37,378 nucleotides of DNA, taken from Acidobacteriota bacterium (GTDB lineage: Bacteria; Acidobacteriota; Terriglobia; Bryobacterales; Bryobacteraceae). The notes under the pieces are model-generated. The model was not told the DNA's origin and searched no databases. It worked only from the letters and a program-made list of their open reading frames with translations. The stretch covers positions 1-37,378 of the forward strand of contig CANIVU010000089.1 in assembly GCA_947470805.1 (NCBI GenBank), read 5' to 3'. The position numbers were made by a program, and so were the translations under genes. Below are positions 7,548 to 16,934 of the stretch, piece by piece (position 1 is the first letter of the stretch; each line of letters starts with the position of its first letter).

Positions 7548-8066
7548 CTAGAGGCGGGCGCGGACGGATTCGATTTGGTCGCGATGGCGGTCCATGTGGA
7601 AGCGAAGAAATTCGAGCCGCTGACGGGCGTCGAGCGGACCGCAGAGGAAGTGGGGGAAGACGATCTCGTCGAGGTTTCGCCCTTCCAGTTCGACGGCAAG
7701 CGCCTTCAGGACGTGGGCGCAGGATTCGAAGCAGGCGATCCAATAAGACAAAGTTCCGCCGCCCTTTGGGGTGGCGATGGGCGGGGCGATTTCGAGCGGC
7801 TTCCAGGTGCGGTCGATAATCGTCTCAATCGGCAGACCGCGGTTGGGGTTCGATTCCATGGGCGCACCGGGGGCGGCGAGGGCGCGATAGATCTTCTCGA
7901 CGCCGGAGTGTTCGGCGAGTACGAGATGCTCCAGATTTTCGGCAATCGACCACTCTCCCGGGTCGCCCTTCCAGGAGGCCTGGGCGTGTGTCAATCCGCG
8001 AACCGCGGCCAGCACGCGGGCGCGCGCCGCTCCCACTTCCGCAACTAAGCCAGCGACCTCGGTCAC
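7548..8066 (-). CDS. DinB-family metal-binding protein
   Basis: This is a 172-aa four-helix-bundle protein of the DinB/YfiT-like superfamily. The expected metal-binding histidine triad is visible: His47 (NLEHLVLAEH) and His157/His161 (FLRFHMDRHRDQI). GEWSIAENLEHL is the typical helix-2 motif. Members include thiol-dependent transferases and hydrolases, and most have no known reaction. It begins with GTG at 8066 and overlaps the upstream metallo-beta-lactamase-fold gene by 4 bp (GTGA), so the two are translationally coupled. It meets nsrR tail-to-tail with the palindrome between them. Family assignment is good; function is unknown. Confidence 0.9.
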   Translation of the reverse strand: MTEVAGLVAEVGAARARVLAAVRGLTHAQASWKGDPGEWSIAENLEHLVLAEHSGVEKIYRALAAPGAPMESNPNRGLPIETIIDRTWKPLEIAPPIATPKGGGTLSYWIACFESCAHVLKALAVELEGRNLDEIVFPHFLCGPLDARQRLEFLRFHMDRHRDQIESVRARL

Positions 8067-9031
8067 TTGCCTCCGGAAATTTCGCCGTGGGGCTTCTTCT
8101 GGGTGATCTCCTCAAACGTCGCGATGGCTTGGCCGGCGAGGCCGTCGCCGATCCAGGTCTTCGATTCCGGGGAGAACTTCAGCGACGCTTCGAGGGTCTT
8201 CGCCATACCCAATTTCTGGATGTCGTCCGCCGTCTTTCCAGACTTGATGAGGCCCTGCACTCCGGCGTAGATTTCCTTCATGAACTTGCCCTGGCCCTTA
8301 ACGACCTCCATGCCGCCGGGGCGGCCGTGGCCGGGGAGGACGTGCTTGATCTTGTTCTTGGCGACGGCATCGGCGACCTTGGGCCAGTTGGCGATATGGC
8401 CATCAGCCATGTAGTTGAAGGGGCCGTTGGCAATAGCGTCACCGGTGGCGATGATCTGTTCCTTGGGCAGGTAGACGAAGCCGTCGCCGCGGGTGTGGGC
8501 CCAGCCGTAGAAGTGAAATTCAACGCGGCGGTTGCCATCATCGAGGACGTAGGGGGACTTGTCGAAGGTCTCCTTGGGCGGCTCGACCGTGGATTCATTC
8601 AAGTCCTTTACGTCCTTGCGATTCGTCTCGGCCCAGCGCTTGGGTTCGTAGCGTTTCATCTCCTGGGTGACGCCGGCGTAGGCGAGAGTGGTCGCGCCCA
8701 TTTTCGTCCAGACGGAGTTGCCGTAGGCGTGATCGCCGTGGTGATGGGTGTCGAAGACGTACTTGATGGGCTTGTTGGAGAGCTTCTTGGCGTCGGCCGC
8801 GGCAAGGCGGGCGCCGGAGGGGAAGTTGGCATCGACGATGATGAGGTAGTCCTTCATCTCGATGATGATGTTGTTGCAGTGGCCCTCCTTCTTGATGTCC
8901 CCTTCGCGGAACCAGACGCCGGGGACGATCTGTTGGACCGTGTTGGGTTGGGCGTCTGTCGAGGATGTGAAGAAGACGGAACCGATGAGGGCGGCGAAGC
9001 CACCGAGCAGGAGGAAGCGACCACGATGCAT
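8063..9031 (-). CDS. Secreted metallo-beta-lactamase-fold hydrolase
   Basis: This 322-aa zinc hydrolase of the MBL superfamily carries an N-terminal signal peptide ([21 protein letters not shown], cleavage probably after TDA near residue 27). The complete metal set is present: His96, His98, Asp100 and His101 (THHHGDH), His179 (GWAHTRGD), Asp198 (IATGDAI) and His235 (LPGHG). It resembles periplasmic MBL proteins common in Acidobacteriota; the substrate is unknown and beta-lactamase activity is not implied. It diverges from the DUF1080 gene with a 32-bp gap, and its 3' end is coupled to the DinB gene. The family call is firm. Confidence 0.93.
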   Translation of the reverse strand: MHRGRFLLLGGFAALIGSVFFTSSTDAQPNTVQQIVPGVWFREGDIKKEGHCNNIIIEMKDYLIIVDANFPSGARLAAADAKKLSNKPIKYVFDTHHHGDHAYGNSVWTKMGATTLAYAGVTQEMKRYEPKRWAETNRKDVKDLNESTVEPPKETFDKSPYVLDDGNRRVEFHFYGWAHTRGDGFVYLPKEQIIATGDAIANGPFNYMADGHIANWPKVADAVAKNKIKHVLPGHGRPGGMEVVKGQGKFMKEIYAGVQGLIKSGKTADDIQKLGMAKTLEASLKFSPESKTWIGDGLAGQAIATFEEITQKKPHGEISGGK

Positions 9032-9063
9032 GGGGGACAGTATACAGTAGAGACGATACGGTT

Positions 9064-9777
9064 ATGAAGACACTCATTGCGGCGATGGCGGTTTTGGCGG
9101 GCGGGACGTGGGCGTTGATGCAGGGCGGCCCGATGCCGGAGTTTCGGGACCTGTTCAATGGGAAGGACCTGACGGGGTGGGTGAACGTCAATACCGATCC
9201 CGATACGTGGAAGGTGAAGGACGGCATCCTGGTTTGTTCCGGGCATCCGATTGGCGTGATGCGGAGCGATAAACAGTATGAGAATTTCATGCTGCATATC
9301 GAGTGGAAGCATATGGAGGCGGGCGGGAACTCGGGCGTGTTCCTGTGGAGCGCGGCGCGGCCGGGCGAGAAGAACCGTTTGCCGGATGGGTTGGAAGTGC
9401 AGATGTTGGAGTTGGACTACGTGAACATGCATCCGAAGGACGGCGTGCCGCTGTCGTTGGGCTATGTGCACGGGGACCTGTTCGGTGTGGGCGGGGTGAC
9501 GATTGTGCCGGACAATCCGCGCGGGCCGCGCAGCAGTTCACGGGAGAACCGCGCGCTGGGGCGCGGGCAGTGGAACACCTACGACGTGATCGCGGTGGAC
9601 GGGACCGTGAAGCTGTCGGTGAACGGGAAGTTCGTCAACGGCATTTCGAAATCGACGCAGAAGAAGGGGTATCTGTGCCTGGAGAGCGAAGGCGCCGAGA
9701 TTCACTTCCGGAACATCAAAATCATGGAACTGCCGGGCAGTGTGACGGCGCCGAACGAGATTGCACCGACGCTGTAG
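9064..9777 (+). CDS. Secreted DUF1080 / 3-keto-disaccharide hydrolase-like protein
   Basis: This is a 237-aa single-domain protein with a short signal sequence ([17 protein letters not shown]). The domain starts at [14 protein letters not shown], the hallmark of DUF1080, a LamG-like beta-jelly-roll family that includes 3-keto-disaccharide hydrolases acting on oxidised sugars. Other family features are [50 protein letters not shown] and the closing [19 protein letters not shown]. It probably acts on carbohydrate in the periplasm, but the substrate is not evident. It meets the cyclotransferase gene tail-to-tail with no intervening base. The family is certain; activity is inferred. Confidence 0.92.
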   Translation: MKTLIAAMAVLAGGTWALMQGGPMPEFRDLFNGKDLTGWVNVNTDPDTWKVKDGILVCSGHPIGVMRSDKQYENFMLHIEWKHMEAGGNSGVFLWSAARPGEKNRLPDGLEVQMLELDYVNMHPKDGVPLSLGYVHGDLFGVGGVTIVPDNPRGPRSSSRENRALGRGQWNTYDVIAVDGTVKLSVNGKFVNGISKSTQKKGYLCLESEGAEIHFRNIKIMELPGSVTAPNEIAPTL

Positions 9778-10557
9778 TTACTTCTTCGTTGGCACGAGTT
9801 CGATCTGGTAGATCTTCGACCAGAGCTTGCCGGTGACGATGAGCTGGCGCGTGGTGGCGTTGTAGGCGATGCCGTTGAGCACGTCGGCGCTGTTGCGGTC
9901 GCGAGGCAGGTCGTAGCAGTCGATCCAGCCGAGCACTTTGCCGGTGGTGGGCGAGATACGGACGATCTGATCGGTCTGCCAGACGTTGGCCCAGATCTCG
10001 CCTTTCACCCATTCGAGCTCGTTCAGCGCGGCGATCTGGCGGGTGCCATCGGTAACTGTAATGCGGCGGATTTCATTGAGCGTGGCGGGGTCCCAAATGC
10101 GGATCTGGGCACTGCCGTCGCTCATGTAGATCTGCTTGCCATCGTTGGTGAGGCCCCAGCCTTCGCCGGAGTAGCGGAACTGCTTGACGAATTGGAGTTC
10201 GGGAAATTTGTAGACGAAGCCGGTCTGGTGTTGCCAGGTGAGCTGGATCAATTGGCCGTTGATGATGGTGATGCCTTCGCCGAAGAAGGGTGGGTTGACG
10301 CGGAGTTGCTGGAGGACCTTGCCGGTATCGAGCGCCACCTTGCGAATGCCGGAGGTGCCGACCATGCCGGTGCTTTCATAGAGCGCGCCGTTGTGGAACT
10401 CCAGGCCTTGGGTGAAGGCGCCGGGGTCGTGCGGGAACGACTTGACGATACGCGCGGTGTAGTGCGGCGCTTCGGCAGCGGAAAGGGAAATGGCGAGGGC
10501 GAGGGCTAGGGCGGCGAATCGAAACTTCACCTTCGCATGGTAGCGAATTTCAGGCAT
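9778..10557 (-). CDS. Glutaminyl-peptide cyclotransferase (plant/bacterial propeller type), secreted
   Basis: This 259-aa secreted enzyme would convert N-terminal glutamine of peptides to pyroglutamate. After the signal peptide (hydrophobic core FAALALALAISLSA) comes the five-bladed propeller typical of plant-type cyclotransferases. The diagnostic segment is FTQGLEFHNGALYESTGMVG, followed by GEGWGLTNDGKQIYMSDGS, LNELEWVKGEIWANVW and DVLNGIAYN. The ATG at 10557 has a GGGAG Shine-Dalgarno four bases upstream and overlaps the acyl-CoA synthetase stop by 8 bp. A GTG at 10530 would give a shorter, conventional signal peptide. It is co-directional with the synthetase. The family call is firm. Confidence 0.92.
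   Translation of the reverse strand: MPEIRYHAKVKFRFAALALALAISLSAAEAPHYTARIVKSFPHDPGAFTQGLEFHNGALYESTGMVGTSGIRKVALDTGKVLQQLRVNPPFFGEGITIINGQLIQLTWQHQTGFVYKFPELQFVKQFRYSGEGWGLTNDGKQIYMSDGSAQIRIWDPATLNEIRRITVTDGTRQIAALNELEWVKGEIWANVWQTDQIVRISPTTGKVLGWIDCYDLPRDRNSADVLNGIAYNATTRQLIVTGKLWSKIYQIELVPTKK
9804..9824. terminator. Weak hairpin at the DUF1080/cyclotransferase junction
   Basis: TCTGGT (9804-9809) pairs with ACCAGA (9819-9824) around a 9-nt loop. It starts 27 nt after the DUF1080 stop codon, inside the opposing coding tail. It is the weakest of the junction hairpins and could be chance. Confidence 0.25.
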
Positions 10558-12037
10558 TCGGCTCCCATTTTGGCAGGAGATGTTTTTGAATTTTACCGAG
10601 GGCGGTGCGGGGGAGTTTGTCGATTTGGAGGAACGCGCGTGGGATTTTGAAGCTGGCCAGATTGGCGCGACAGGCTTCTTCGAGGGCGGCCGTGTCGCAG
10701 GTGCCGACGATGTAGGCGACGGGAACTTCGCCGCGGCGCGGGTCGGCGGTGGCGGCGACAGCGACTTCGACGACGCCGGGCTGTTCGGCCAGGAACTCCT
10801 CGATTTCGCGGGGGTAGATGTTGAAGCCGCCGGAGATGATGAGGTCGCTGCGGCGGCCCTGAAGGGTGTAGTAGCCGTCGGGGGACCGGACGGCGATGTC
10901 GCCGGTGCGGAACCAGCCGTCGCGGTAGGCCTGTTCGGTGGCTTCGGCGCGGCGCCAGTAGCCGGCGAAGAGGTTGGGCCCTTTCAGGTAGAGTTCGCCG
11001 ACTTCGCCATCGGCAACGGGGTTGCCATCTGGGTCTGCGTTTTTCACGGAGACGCCGGGCATGGGCAGGCCGACGGAGCCAGGGCGGCGTTCGCCGATGT
11101 AGGGATTGGTGATGTTCATGAGCGTTTCGCTCATGCCGTAGCGTTCGAGGATGGTATGGCCGAACTTGGTGCGGAACTCTTCGTGGGTTTGGGCGGGCAG
11201 GGGGGCGGAGCCGGAGACGTAGAGGCGCATGGAGCGGCCGACTTCGGCGGCGGTTTCGGTGGGCCATTCCAGCATGCGGACGTACATGGTGGGCACGCCG
11301 AAGAAGACGGTTGGCTGGAAGTCGCGCATCCACTGGGCGGCGTGGTCGTGGGAGAAACGTTCCGTCAGGCGCATGCGGCAGCCGCTGGCGAGCCAGCAGT
11401 GGATGCCGTTGCCGAGGCCGTGGACGTGGAAGAGGGGGAGGGTGAGGAGCAGCCTATCGGCTGGGGAGAATTGCCAGATGGTGAGGAGGTTGACGGCGTT
11501 GACGACGAAGTTGTGATGGGTGAGCACGGCGCCTTTGGAGGTGCCGGTGGTGCCGGAGGTGTAGACGATGGCGGCGGGGGTGTCGCCGTCGGTGACGTCG
11601 ATTTTGCGGGTGGTGGGTTGGCCTTCCAGTTTCTGGCGGAGGTCTTCGAGGAGCCAGATGGGGGTGGGCGGATCGGGGATGAACTCGGTTTGGGCGGTGG
11701 TGGTGATGAGGGCTTTGGGTTTGGCGTCGTTCAGGATGTGGCGGATTTCGCGGTCGCGGTAGAGGACGTTGACAGGGACGAAGATGACGCCGAGGCGGGT
11801 GGCGGCGAGGTAGAGATCGATGTACTCGAGGCAGTTGGCGAGGTAGACGCAGAGGCGGTCTCCTTTTTCCAGGCCGCGGGCGGCGAGGAGGTTGGCCATG
11901 CGGGAGGCGCGGTCGTCGATGTCGCCAAACGTGAAGCGGGCGCCGTGCCACTCCAATGCGGGAGTGTCGCGGCGCCCAATGAGGGAAAGATCGAAGAGGG
12001 AAGGGAGGGTCAAGCTCCTTATTTTACCCGGTGCCAC
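10550..12037 (-). CDS. AMP-forming acyl-CoA synthetase, malonyl-CoA synthetase-like
   Basis: This 495-aa adenylate-forming ligase activates a carboxylic acid with ATP and joins it to CoA. The P-loop YTSGTTGTSKG is at residues 159-169. Further motifs are LERYGMSET, GWFRTGDIAV, the hinge GRRSDLIISGGFNIYPREIEEF, and catalytic Lys482 in LPRTALGKIQK. ERYGMSETLMNITNPYIGERRPGSVGLPMPGV resembles MatB-type malonyl/methylmalonyl-CoA synthetases more than long-chain ligases, so a short dicarboxylic substrate is possible but unproven. The start is GTG at 12037; an AGGAG sequence just inside suggests initiation could be slightly further downstream. It precedes the cyclotransferase gene with an 8-bp overlap. 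Confidence 0.9.
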   Translation of the reverse strand: MAPGKIRSLTLPSLFDLSLIGRRDTPALEWHGARFTFGDIDDRASRMANLLAARGLEKGDRLCVYLANCLEYIDLYLAATRLGVIFVPVNVLYRDREIRHILNDAKPKALITTTAQTEFIPDPPTPIWLLEDLRQKLEGQPTTRKIDVTDGDTPAAIVYTSGTTGTSKGAVLTHHNFVVNAVNLLTIWQFSPADRLLLTLPLFHVHGLGNGIHCWLASGCRMRLTERFSHDHAAQWMRDFQPTVFFGVPTMYVRMLEWPTETAAEVGRSMRLYVSGSAPLPAQTHEEFRTKFGHTILERYGMSETLMNITNPYIGERRPGSVGLPMPGVSVKNADPDGNPVADGEVGELYLKGPNLFAGYWRRAEATEQAYRDGWFRTGDIAVRSPDGYYTLQGRRSDLIISGGFNIYPREIEEFLAEQPGVVEVAVAATADPRRGEVPVAYIVGTCDTAALEEACRANLASFKIPRAFLQIDKLPRTALGKIQKHLLPKWEPNA

Positions 12038-12041
12038 GCGG

Positions 12042-12061
12042 GGATAGCCGGGCGGCTACCC
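12042..12061. terminator. Stem-loop at the end of brnA
   Basis: TAGCCG and CGGCTA pair perfectly around GG, and two more G-C pairs extend the stem past one mismatch. The brnA stop codon lies in one arm. It sits in the short gap before the synthetase gene and has no T-tract, so it is only a candidate terminator. Confidence 0.3.
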
Positions 12062-12310
12062 GGCGCGCTTGAGCTCTTCCCTCAAAACGCGCCTGAGCGT
12101 GCTCTCCAGGGGCTCGCGGCTTCGGCCTACAAAATCTCGTAACGCCAGATTGATCAGCGTTTGATAGTTGCCCCCTCCGGCTGCGTCCACCTCATTCCGA
12201 AACCACTCCAGAATGTCGTCGTCCAGCCGAATTGTCACGCGAGTCTTGCCTTGTGATACAGGCACGACGGCCCCGCGCTTGCCGTTGCTGAAATCATATT
12301 CCTGCTTCAT
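12056..12310 (-). CDS. brnA: BrnA-type antitoxin
   Basis: This 84-aa protein is the antitoxin partner of BrnT. Residues 22-65 form a ribbon-helix-helix DNA-binding region (KTRVTIRLDDDILEWFRNEVDAAGGG, then YQTLINLALRDFV), as in BrnA. The N-terminal segment MKQEYDFSNGKRG is typical of the family and likely contacts the toxin. The complex normally represses its own promoter. The ATG overlaps the stop of brnT by 4 bp (ATGA), giving the usual toxin-first BrnTA order. Both genes are intact. Confidence 0.9.
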   Translation of the reverse strand: MKQEYDFSNGKRGAVVPVSQGKTRVTIRLDDDILEWFRNEVDAAGGGNYQTLINLALRDFVGRSREPLESTLRRVLREELKRAG

Positions 12311-12579
12311 GAATTCTCCATATATTGCCTATGTTCGTTGGGCGTCGCTGTGCGCGCCGAGATCACTCGGACTGTATTGCCGCGCCACGTGTAGACGACA
12401 GTCAGAACCCGCGCCAACGCGTCCATACCAATCGTGATGCGCCTCACCTCGTCGTCGGCAACCTCGTGCAGTGTGATGGCGCGTTCATCTTCCAGAACAA
12501 CCACGGCATCGGCGAAATAGATCCCGTGCTTGCGAACGTTTGCCGCAGCCTTCCGGGGATCCCATTCAAATCCGATCAT
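12307..12579 (-). CDS. brnT: BrnT-type ribonuclease toxin
   Basis: This is a 90-aa toxin of the RelE-like fold; BrnT cleaves RNA and stops growth when BrnA is lost. The start MIGFEWDPRKAAANVRKHGIYFADA matches the family hallmark (F-E-W-D-x-x-K-x-x-x-N-x-x-K-H-G-I-x-F). The rest follows BrnT: VLEDERAI, RRITIGMDALARVLTVVYTWRGNTVRVISARTAT, with the active-site-like Arg run near the end (ISARTAT). The reading frame is open 16 codons further upstream, but the start at 12579 fits family length and N-terminus. There is no clear Shine-Dalgarno. A palindrome pair lies directly upstream (12580-12596). Confidence 0.92.
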   Translation of the reverse strand: MIGFEWDPRKAAANVRKHGIYFADAVVVLEDERAITLHEVADDEVRRITIGMDALARVLTVVYTWRGNTVRVISARTATPNEHRQYMENS

Positions 12580-12596
12580 TGTGCACAAGTGTACAC
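12580..12596. promoter_or_regulatory. Paired palindromes upstream of brnT, candidate BrnA operator
   Basis: TGTGCACA (12580-12587) and GTGTACAC (12589-12596), each an exact 8-bp palindrome, lie one base apart directly before the brnT start codon. The pair is also an imperfect inverted repeat. Ribbon-helix-helix antitoxins such as BrnA bind such repeats, so this is the likely autoregulatory site. The assignment is by position and symmetry only. Confidence 0.5.
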
Positions 12597-12659
12597 CACT
12601 TCGACGGTCCAACGAGAGCTCGAGCACACTGGTATGGGCGAAAGCCGGTGTGGCGACGA

Positions 12660-12953
12660 TTAGAGGGAAATCGGAAATTCGCGTCTACACGATCTCCAGT
12701 CGCTTACCAACTGATCGTCGATGATGATCGTAGGCTTGGGGAGATAGGCGCTGAAATAGTCAGATAGGCCCAATTCCTGCGCCGATTCTCTTGCGTAGTC
12801 CGCGCCGCCACTGCTCCATAAGTAGAGTATCGCGCCCTCCTCGTAAAGGGTCTTGATGTGTTCGATCACTCTAGGCATTGGTATCCGCTTTGTCCCGACT
12901 GAGCGAATCAGCGTATCGTCCACGTCCAAGAAAAAAACCGGCGTGTTCAGCAT
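12660..12953 (-). CDS. Small HAD-superfamily phosphatase-like protein
   Basis: This 97-aa minimal HAD-fold protein carries all core motifs. Motif I is FFLDVDDTLIRS with nucleophile Asp10 and acid/base Asp12. Motif II is the serine pair in LYLWSSGG. A lysine with an acidic pair follows in LPKPTIIIDDQL (motifs III/IV). There is no cap domain, so it would act on a large or macromolecular substrate if active. It stands between brnT (80-bp gap) and accC (89-bp gap) on the same strand. It is short even for the superfamily but not evidently truncated, because motif IV is present. The substrate is unknown. Confidence 0.82.
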   Translation of the reverse strand: MLNTPVFFLDVDDTLIRSVGTKRIPMPRVIEHIKTLYEEGAILYLWSSGGADYARESAQELGLSDYFSAYLPKPTIIIDDQLVSDWRSCRREFPISL

Positions 12954-13011
12954 GCACGCTATCTTACCCGTTCACCGACACTACAGCGTGTTCAGATTAG
13001 TGGACAGGTGC

Positions 13012-13033
13012 CAGGGCTGGAATGGCAGCCCTG
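13012..13033 (-). terminator. Hairpin after accC
   Basis: CAGGGCTG (13012-13019) and CAGCCCTG (13026-13033) pair perfectly with a 6-nt loop. The hairpin lies 9 bp past the accC stop in a true intergenic gap, so it probably ends the minus-strand operon. No T-tract follows. Confidence 0.55.
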
Positions 13034-13042
13034 CACCGATTG

Positions 13043-14404
<1,362 letters not shown>

Positions 14405-14405
14405 C

Positions 14406-14876
14406 TTAGTGAGGACGAACGGTGAAGAGTGTGGCGCCGTATTCGACAGGCGCGCCGTTTTCGACAAGCCGGGCGATGATGGTGCCAGAGACTTCGCACT
14501 CGATCTCGTTCATCAGCTTCATCGATTCGACGATGCAGAGAACCTGACCGGGTTTGACGACGTCGCCCACACTGACGAACGGGGCGGAGCCGGGAGAAGC
14601 AGAGGCGTAGAAGGTGCCGACAATCGGCGACTTCACAGCGAGCGTCTTGTCATCTTCGACGGGCGGAGTGGCGTGCGCCGGCGCGACGTGTGCGACAGGG
14701 TTGGAAGCCGCCGGGGCGGCGAGGGCAACCGCAGGCGCGGAACCAGCAACGATGATTTCCTGCTGGATTCCACCACGAACGATGCGGACGCGGTTTTCGC
14801 CGCGTTGGACTTCGAGTTCAGCTACGCCAGAATCGACGAGGGTCTGAATTAACTCTTTGATTTCGGAAATGTTCAT
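14406..14876 (-). CDS. accB: Acetyl-CoA carboxylase, biotin carboxyl carrier protein
   Basis: This 156-aa carrier protein has an N-terminal helix pair ([26 protein letters not shown]), an Ala/Pro-rich linker at about 45-75, and a C-terminal biotinyl domain ([25 protein letters not shown]). The biotinylated lysine is Lys120 in [10 protein letters not shown]. The length and the thumb sequence are normal for AccB of the type II fatty-acid synthesis pathway. It lies between the Xaa-Pro peptidase gene (8-bp gap) and accC (1-bp gap), in one minus-strand operon. Confidence 0.97.
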   Translation of the reverse strand: MNISEIKELIQTLVDSGVAELEVQRGENRVRIVRGGIQQEIIVAGSAPAVALAAPAASNPVAHVAPAHATPPVEDDKTLAVKSPIVGTFYASASPGSAPFVSVGDVVKPGQVLCIVESMKLMNEIECEVSGTIIARLVENGAPVEYGATLFTVRPH

Positions 14877-14884
14877 TTCGTAGG

Positions 14885-15973
14885 TTAAAGAAAAACGAGT
14901 TCTTTTGCTGTTGGGGTTAGGATTTCAACGCTGGTTGGCGTTGTGAGGACCGTGTCTTCGATGCGGACACCGCCGACACCATCAATATACGCGCCAGGTT
15001 CGATCGTGATCGCCATCCCGGCCTGCAGTTTTGTTTCGTCCGAGCGACCGAGCCGAGGTGCCTCGTGAATTTCCAGGCCGAGGCCGTGTCCGGTGCTGTG
15101 AACAAAGTATTTGGCGATTCCATGCTGACGGAGGACGCGACGGGTGGCCACATCGACATCACCGGCAGAGACACCGGGAGCCACAGCGTTTACACCGGCC
15201 AACTGGGCTTTCAGAACCGCTCGGTATAAATCGCGCGTTTTTGCACCGGGTTTGCCGAGGTGGACGCAGCGAGTCATGTCGCTGGCATACCCGCCCCGAA
15301 ATGTGCCCATATCAATTAATAATAACCCATTTCCATCTATCCGGGCATTGCCGGGTCTTGCATGGGGCAGCGCGGAGTTTTTCTTGAAGGCGACGATGGT
15401 GTCAAACGCCGGCTTGTCGGCGCCGAGCAGGCGCATCTGATATTCGATTTCGGCGGCGAGATCGGTTTCGGTCATGCCAGGGCGGAAGCGGGTGAGGGCG
15501 GCGGCGAAGGCCTGGGAATTGATGTTGACCGATTCGCGAATGGCGGCGATCTCGGTGGGGGACTTCACCATGCGCTGCTGCTCCAGCACGGTGCCCAATG
15601 GTTTGAGAGAGGCGCTGAGCGGGAGGTTGCGTTGCAGATGTTCCCACGAGCGGTAGGAGAGCCGGTTGTTTTCGAAACCGATGCGCTTGAGTTTGGCCAG
15701 CCGCGGCGTGAGGGCTTCTTCGAGTGACTTCTTGGCGATGACGACCTTCACGCCGCTGCCGGCGGTTTCGGTTCGCGCCTGAAGCGTGTAGCGGGGATCG
15801 GTGAGCAACGTGGATTGCCGCTCGGTGACCAACAGAAGCGCGTTGCTGCCGGTGAAGCCGGTGAGGTAGCGCACGTTGGGGAGCGCGGACACGAGGGCGG
15901 CGTCGAGTTCGAGCGCCGCCGCATCTTTCCAAAGTTGGGCCAGCCGGCCCCGCTGTTCGTTAGGCGTTGACAT
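14885..15973 (-). CDS. pepP: M24 Xaa-Pro aminopeptidase
   Basis: This 362-aa cytoplasmic creatinase-fold peptidase would remove an N-terminal residue ahead of proline. After the N-terminal domain (LPNVRYLTGFTGSNA) the M24 catalytic domain holds all five metal ligands: Asp in LLIDMGTFRGG, Asp in YASDMTRC, His in STGHGLGLEIHE, Glu in ITIEPGAY and Glu in VRIEDTVL. I chose ATG 15973 (MSTPNEQRGRLAQLW) since it fits the family. An ATG at 16018 would overlap the upstream gene by 59 bp. A peptidase of this type next to accBC is known in other bacteria, often with efp between, which is absent here. Confidence 0.93.
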   Translation of the reverse strand: MSTPNEQRGRLAQLWKDAAALELDAALVSALPNVRYLTGFTGSNALLLVTERQSTLLTDPRYTLQARTETAGSGVKVVIAKKSLEEALTPRLAKLKRIGFENNRLSYRSWEHLQRNLPLSASLKPLGTVLEQQRMVKSPTEIAAIRESVNINSQAFAAALTRFRPGMTETDLAAEIEYQMRLLGADKPAFDTIVAFKKNSALPHARPGNARIDGNGLLLIDMGTFRGGYASDMTRCVHLGKPGAKTRDLYRAVLKAQLAGVNAVAPGVSAGDVDVATRRVLRQHGIAKYFVHSTGHGLGLEIHEAPRLGRSDETKLQAGMAITIEPGAYIDGVGGVRIEDTVLTTPTSVEILTPTAKELVFL

Positions 15974-16934
15974 CGAGGAGAAGTTTGCCGGTGGTCTTGC
16001 GCGCCGCCAGATCCTCATGCGCCTGATGCACTTCGGACAGCGGATAGGTCTTGTGGATCTGCAGCTTCAACTCGCCGGAGGCGATGCCGTTCAGAACGTC
16101 GCCGGCGCGCCAGTTGAGCTCTTCGCGGGAAGCGCAATGATGGGCGAGGGTGGGGCGGGTAAGAAACAGCGACCCCTTCTGGTTCAGCAGCAGCGGTTCC
16201 ACGGCCGGTACGGCGCCGCTGGCATTGCCGTAGGTGACCATCATGCCGCGCGGGCGGAGGCAATCGAGCGAACCCATAAAAGTAGACGCGCCGACCGAGT
16301 CATAGACCACGTCCACGCCGCGGCCTTCGGTGATGCGCTTGGTTTCTGCCACCCAATCCTGCTCGTTGTAGAGGATGGTTTCGTCCGCGCCGATTTCCTT
16401 GGCGATGGCGGCTTTCTCCGCGCTGCCGACGGTGCCGATGACGCGAGCGCCGCGGCGCTTGGCCATCTGGACGACGAGCTGGCCGGCGCCACCGGCGGCG
16501 GCGTGGACCAGACAGGTCTGCCCGTGCTGGAGCGGGAACGTGGAGTGGGTCAGGTAATGGGCGGTCATGCCCTGGAGCATGGCGGCGGCGGCAAGGCTCA
16601 GGTCGAGCCCGGCGGGAAGCTTCACCAGTTGCCACGCCGGGACGACGGCGTATTGGGCATACGACCCGCGGGCCATGGCGTAGGCGACGCGATCACCGGG
16701 TTGGAGATCGGTGACGTCTTCGCCAACCGCTTCGACCACGCCGGCTGCTTCCATGCCGGGCGTGAACGGCAGGTCGGCTTTATAGAGGCCAATGCGGAAG
16801 TAGATATCGATGAAGTTCACGCCGCTGTTGGCGATACGGACCAGCGCCTGGCCCTTGCCAGGTATGGGGACCGGAACTTCTTCAAACAACATTTTTTCGG
16901 GACCGCCCGTTTCACGGACGAGAATCGCTTTCAT
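15960..16934 (-). CDS. Zinc-free quinone oxidoreductase / MDR-family NADPH dehydrogenase
   Basis: This 324-aa medium-chain dehydrogenase/reductase of the quinone-oxidoreductase branch has NADPH as the expected electron donor. Family features are MKAILVRETGGPEKM, ANSGVNFIDIYFRIGLYK, LPFTPGMEAAGVV, the signature LVHAAAGGAGQLVVQMAKRRGA for nucleotide binding, and VDVVYDSVGASTF. The structural and catalytic zinc ligands of alcohol dehydrogenases are absent. The ATG overlaps the stop of the upstream conserved protein by 4 bp, and the 3' end overlaps pepP by 14 bp, so it belongs to the acc operon. The physiological substrate is not indicated. Confidence 0.93.
   Translation of the reverse strand: MKAILVRETGGPEKMLFEEVPVPIPGKGQALVRIANSGVNFIDIYFRIGLYKADLPFTPGMEAAGVVEAVGEDVTDLQPGDRVAYAMARGSYAQYAVVPAWQLVKLPAGLDLSLAAAAMLQGMTAHYLTHSTFPLQHGQTCLVHAAAGGAGQLVVQMAKRRGARVIGTVGSAEKAAIAKEIGADETILYNEQDWVAETKRITEGRGVDVVYDSVGASTFMGSLDCLRPRGMMVTYGNASGAVPAVEPLLLNQKGSLFLTRPTLAHHCASREELNWRAGDVLNGIASGELKLQIHKTYPLSEVHQAHEDLAARKTTGKLLLDVNA

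Noticed and set aside
7988-9067. 359-codon plus-strand frame opposite the MBL-fold gene
   Set aside because: The minus strand encodes an MBL protein with all metal ligands and a signal peptide; the plus frame is low-complexity Gly/Val/Asp-rich and has no recognisable domain.
10580-12142. 520-codon plus-strand frame opposite the acyl-CoA synthetase
   Set aside because: It is an antisense shadow, extremely Gly/Ala/Asp-rich. The minus strand has every adenylate-ligase motif.
15301-15340. AT-rich patch in pepP that could be a dif-like or protein-binding site
   Set aside because: It encodes the conserved GLLLIDMGTF motif in frame and does not show the 11-6-11 symmetry of a dif site.
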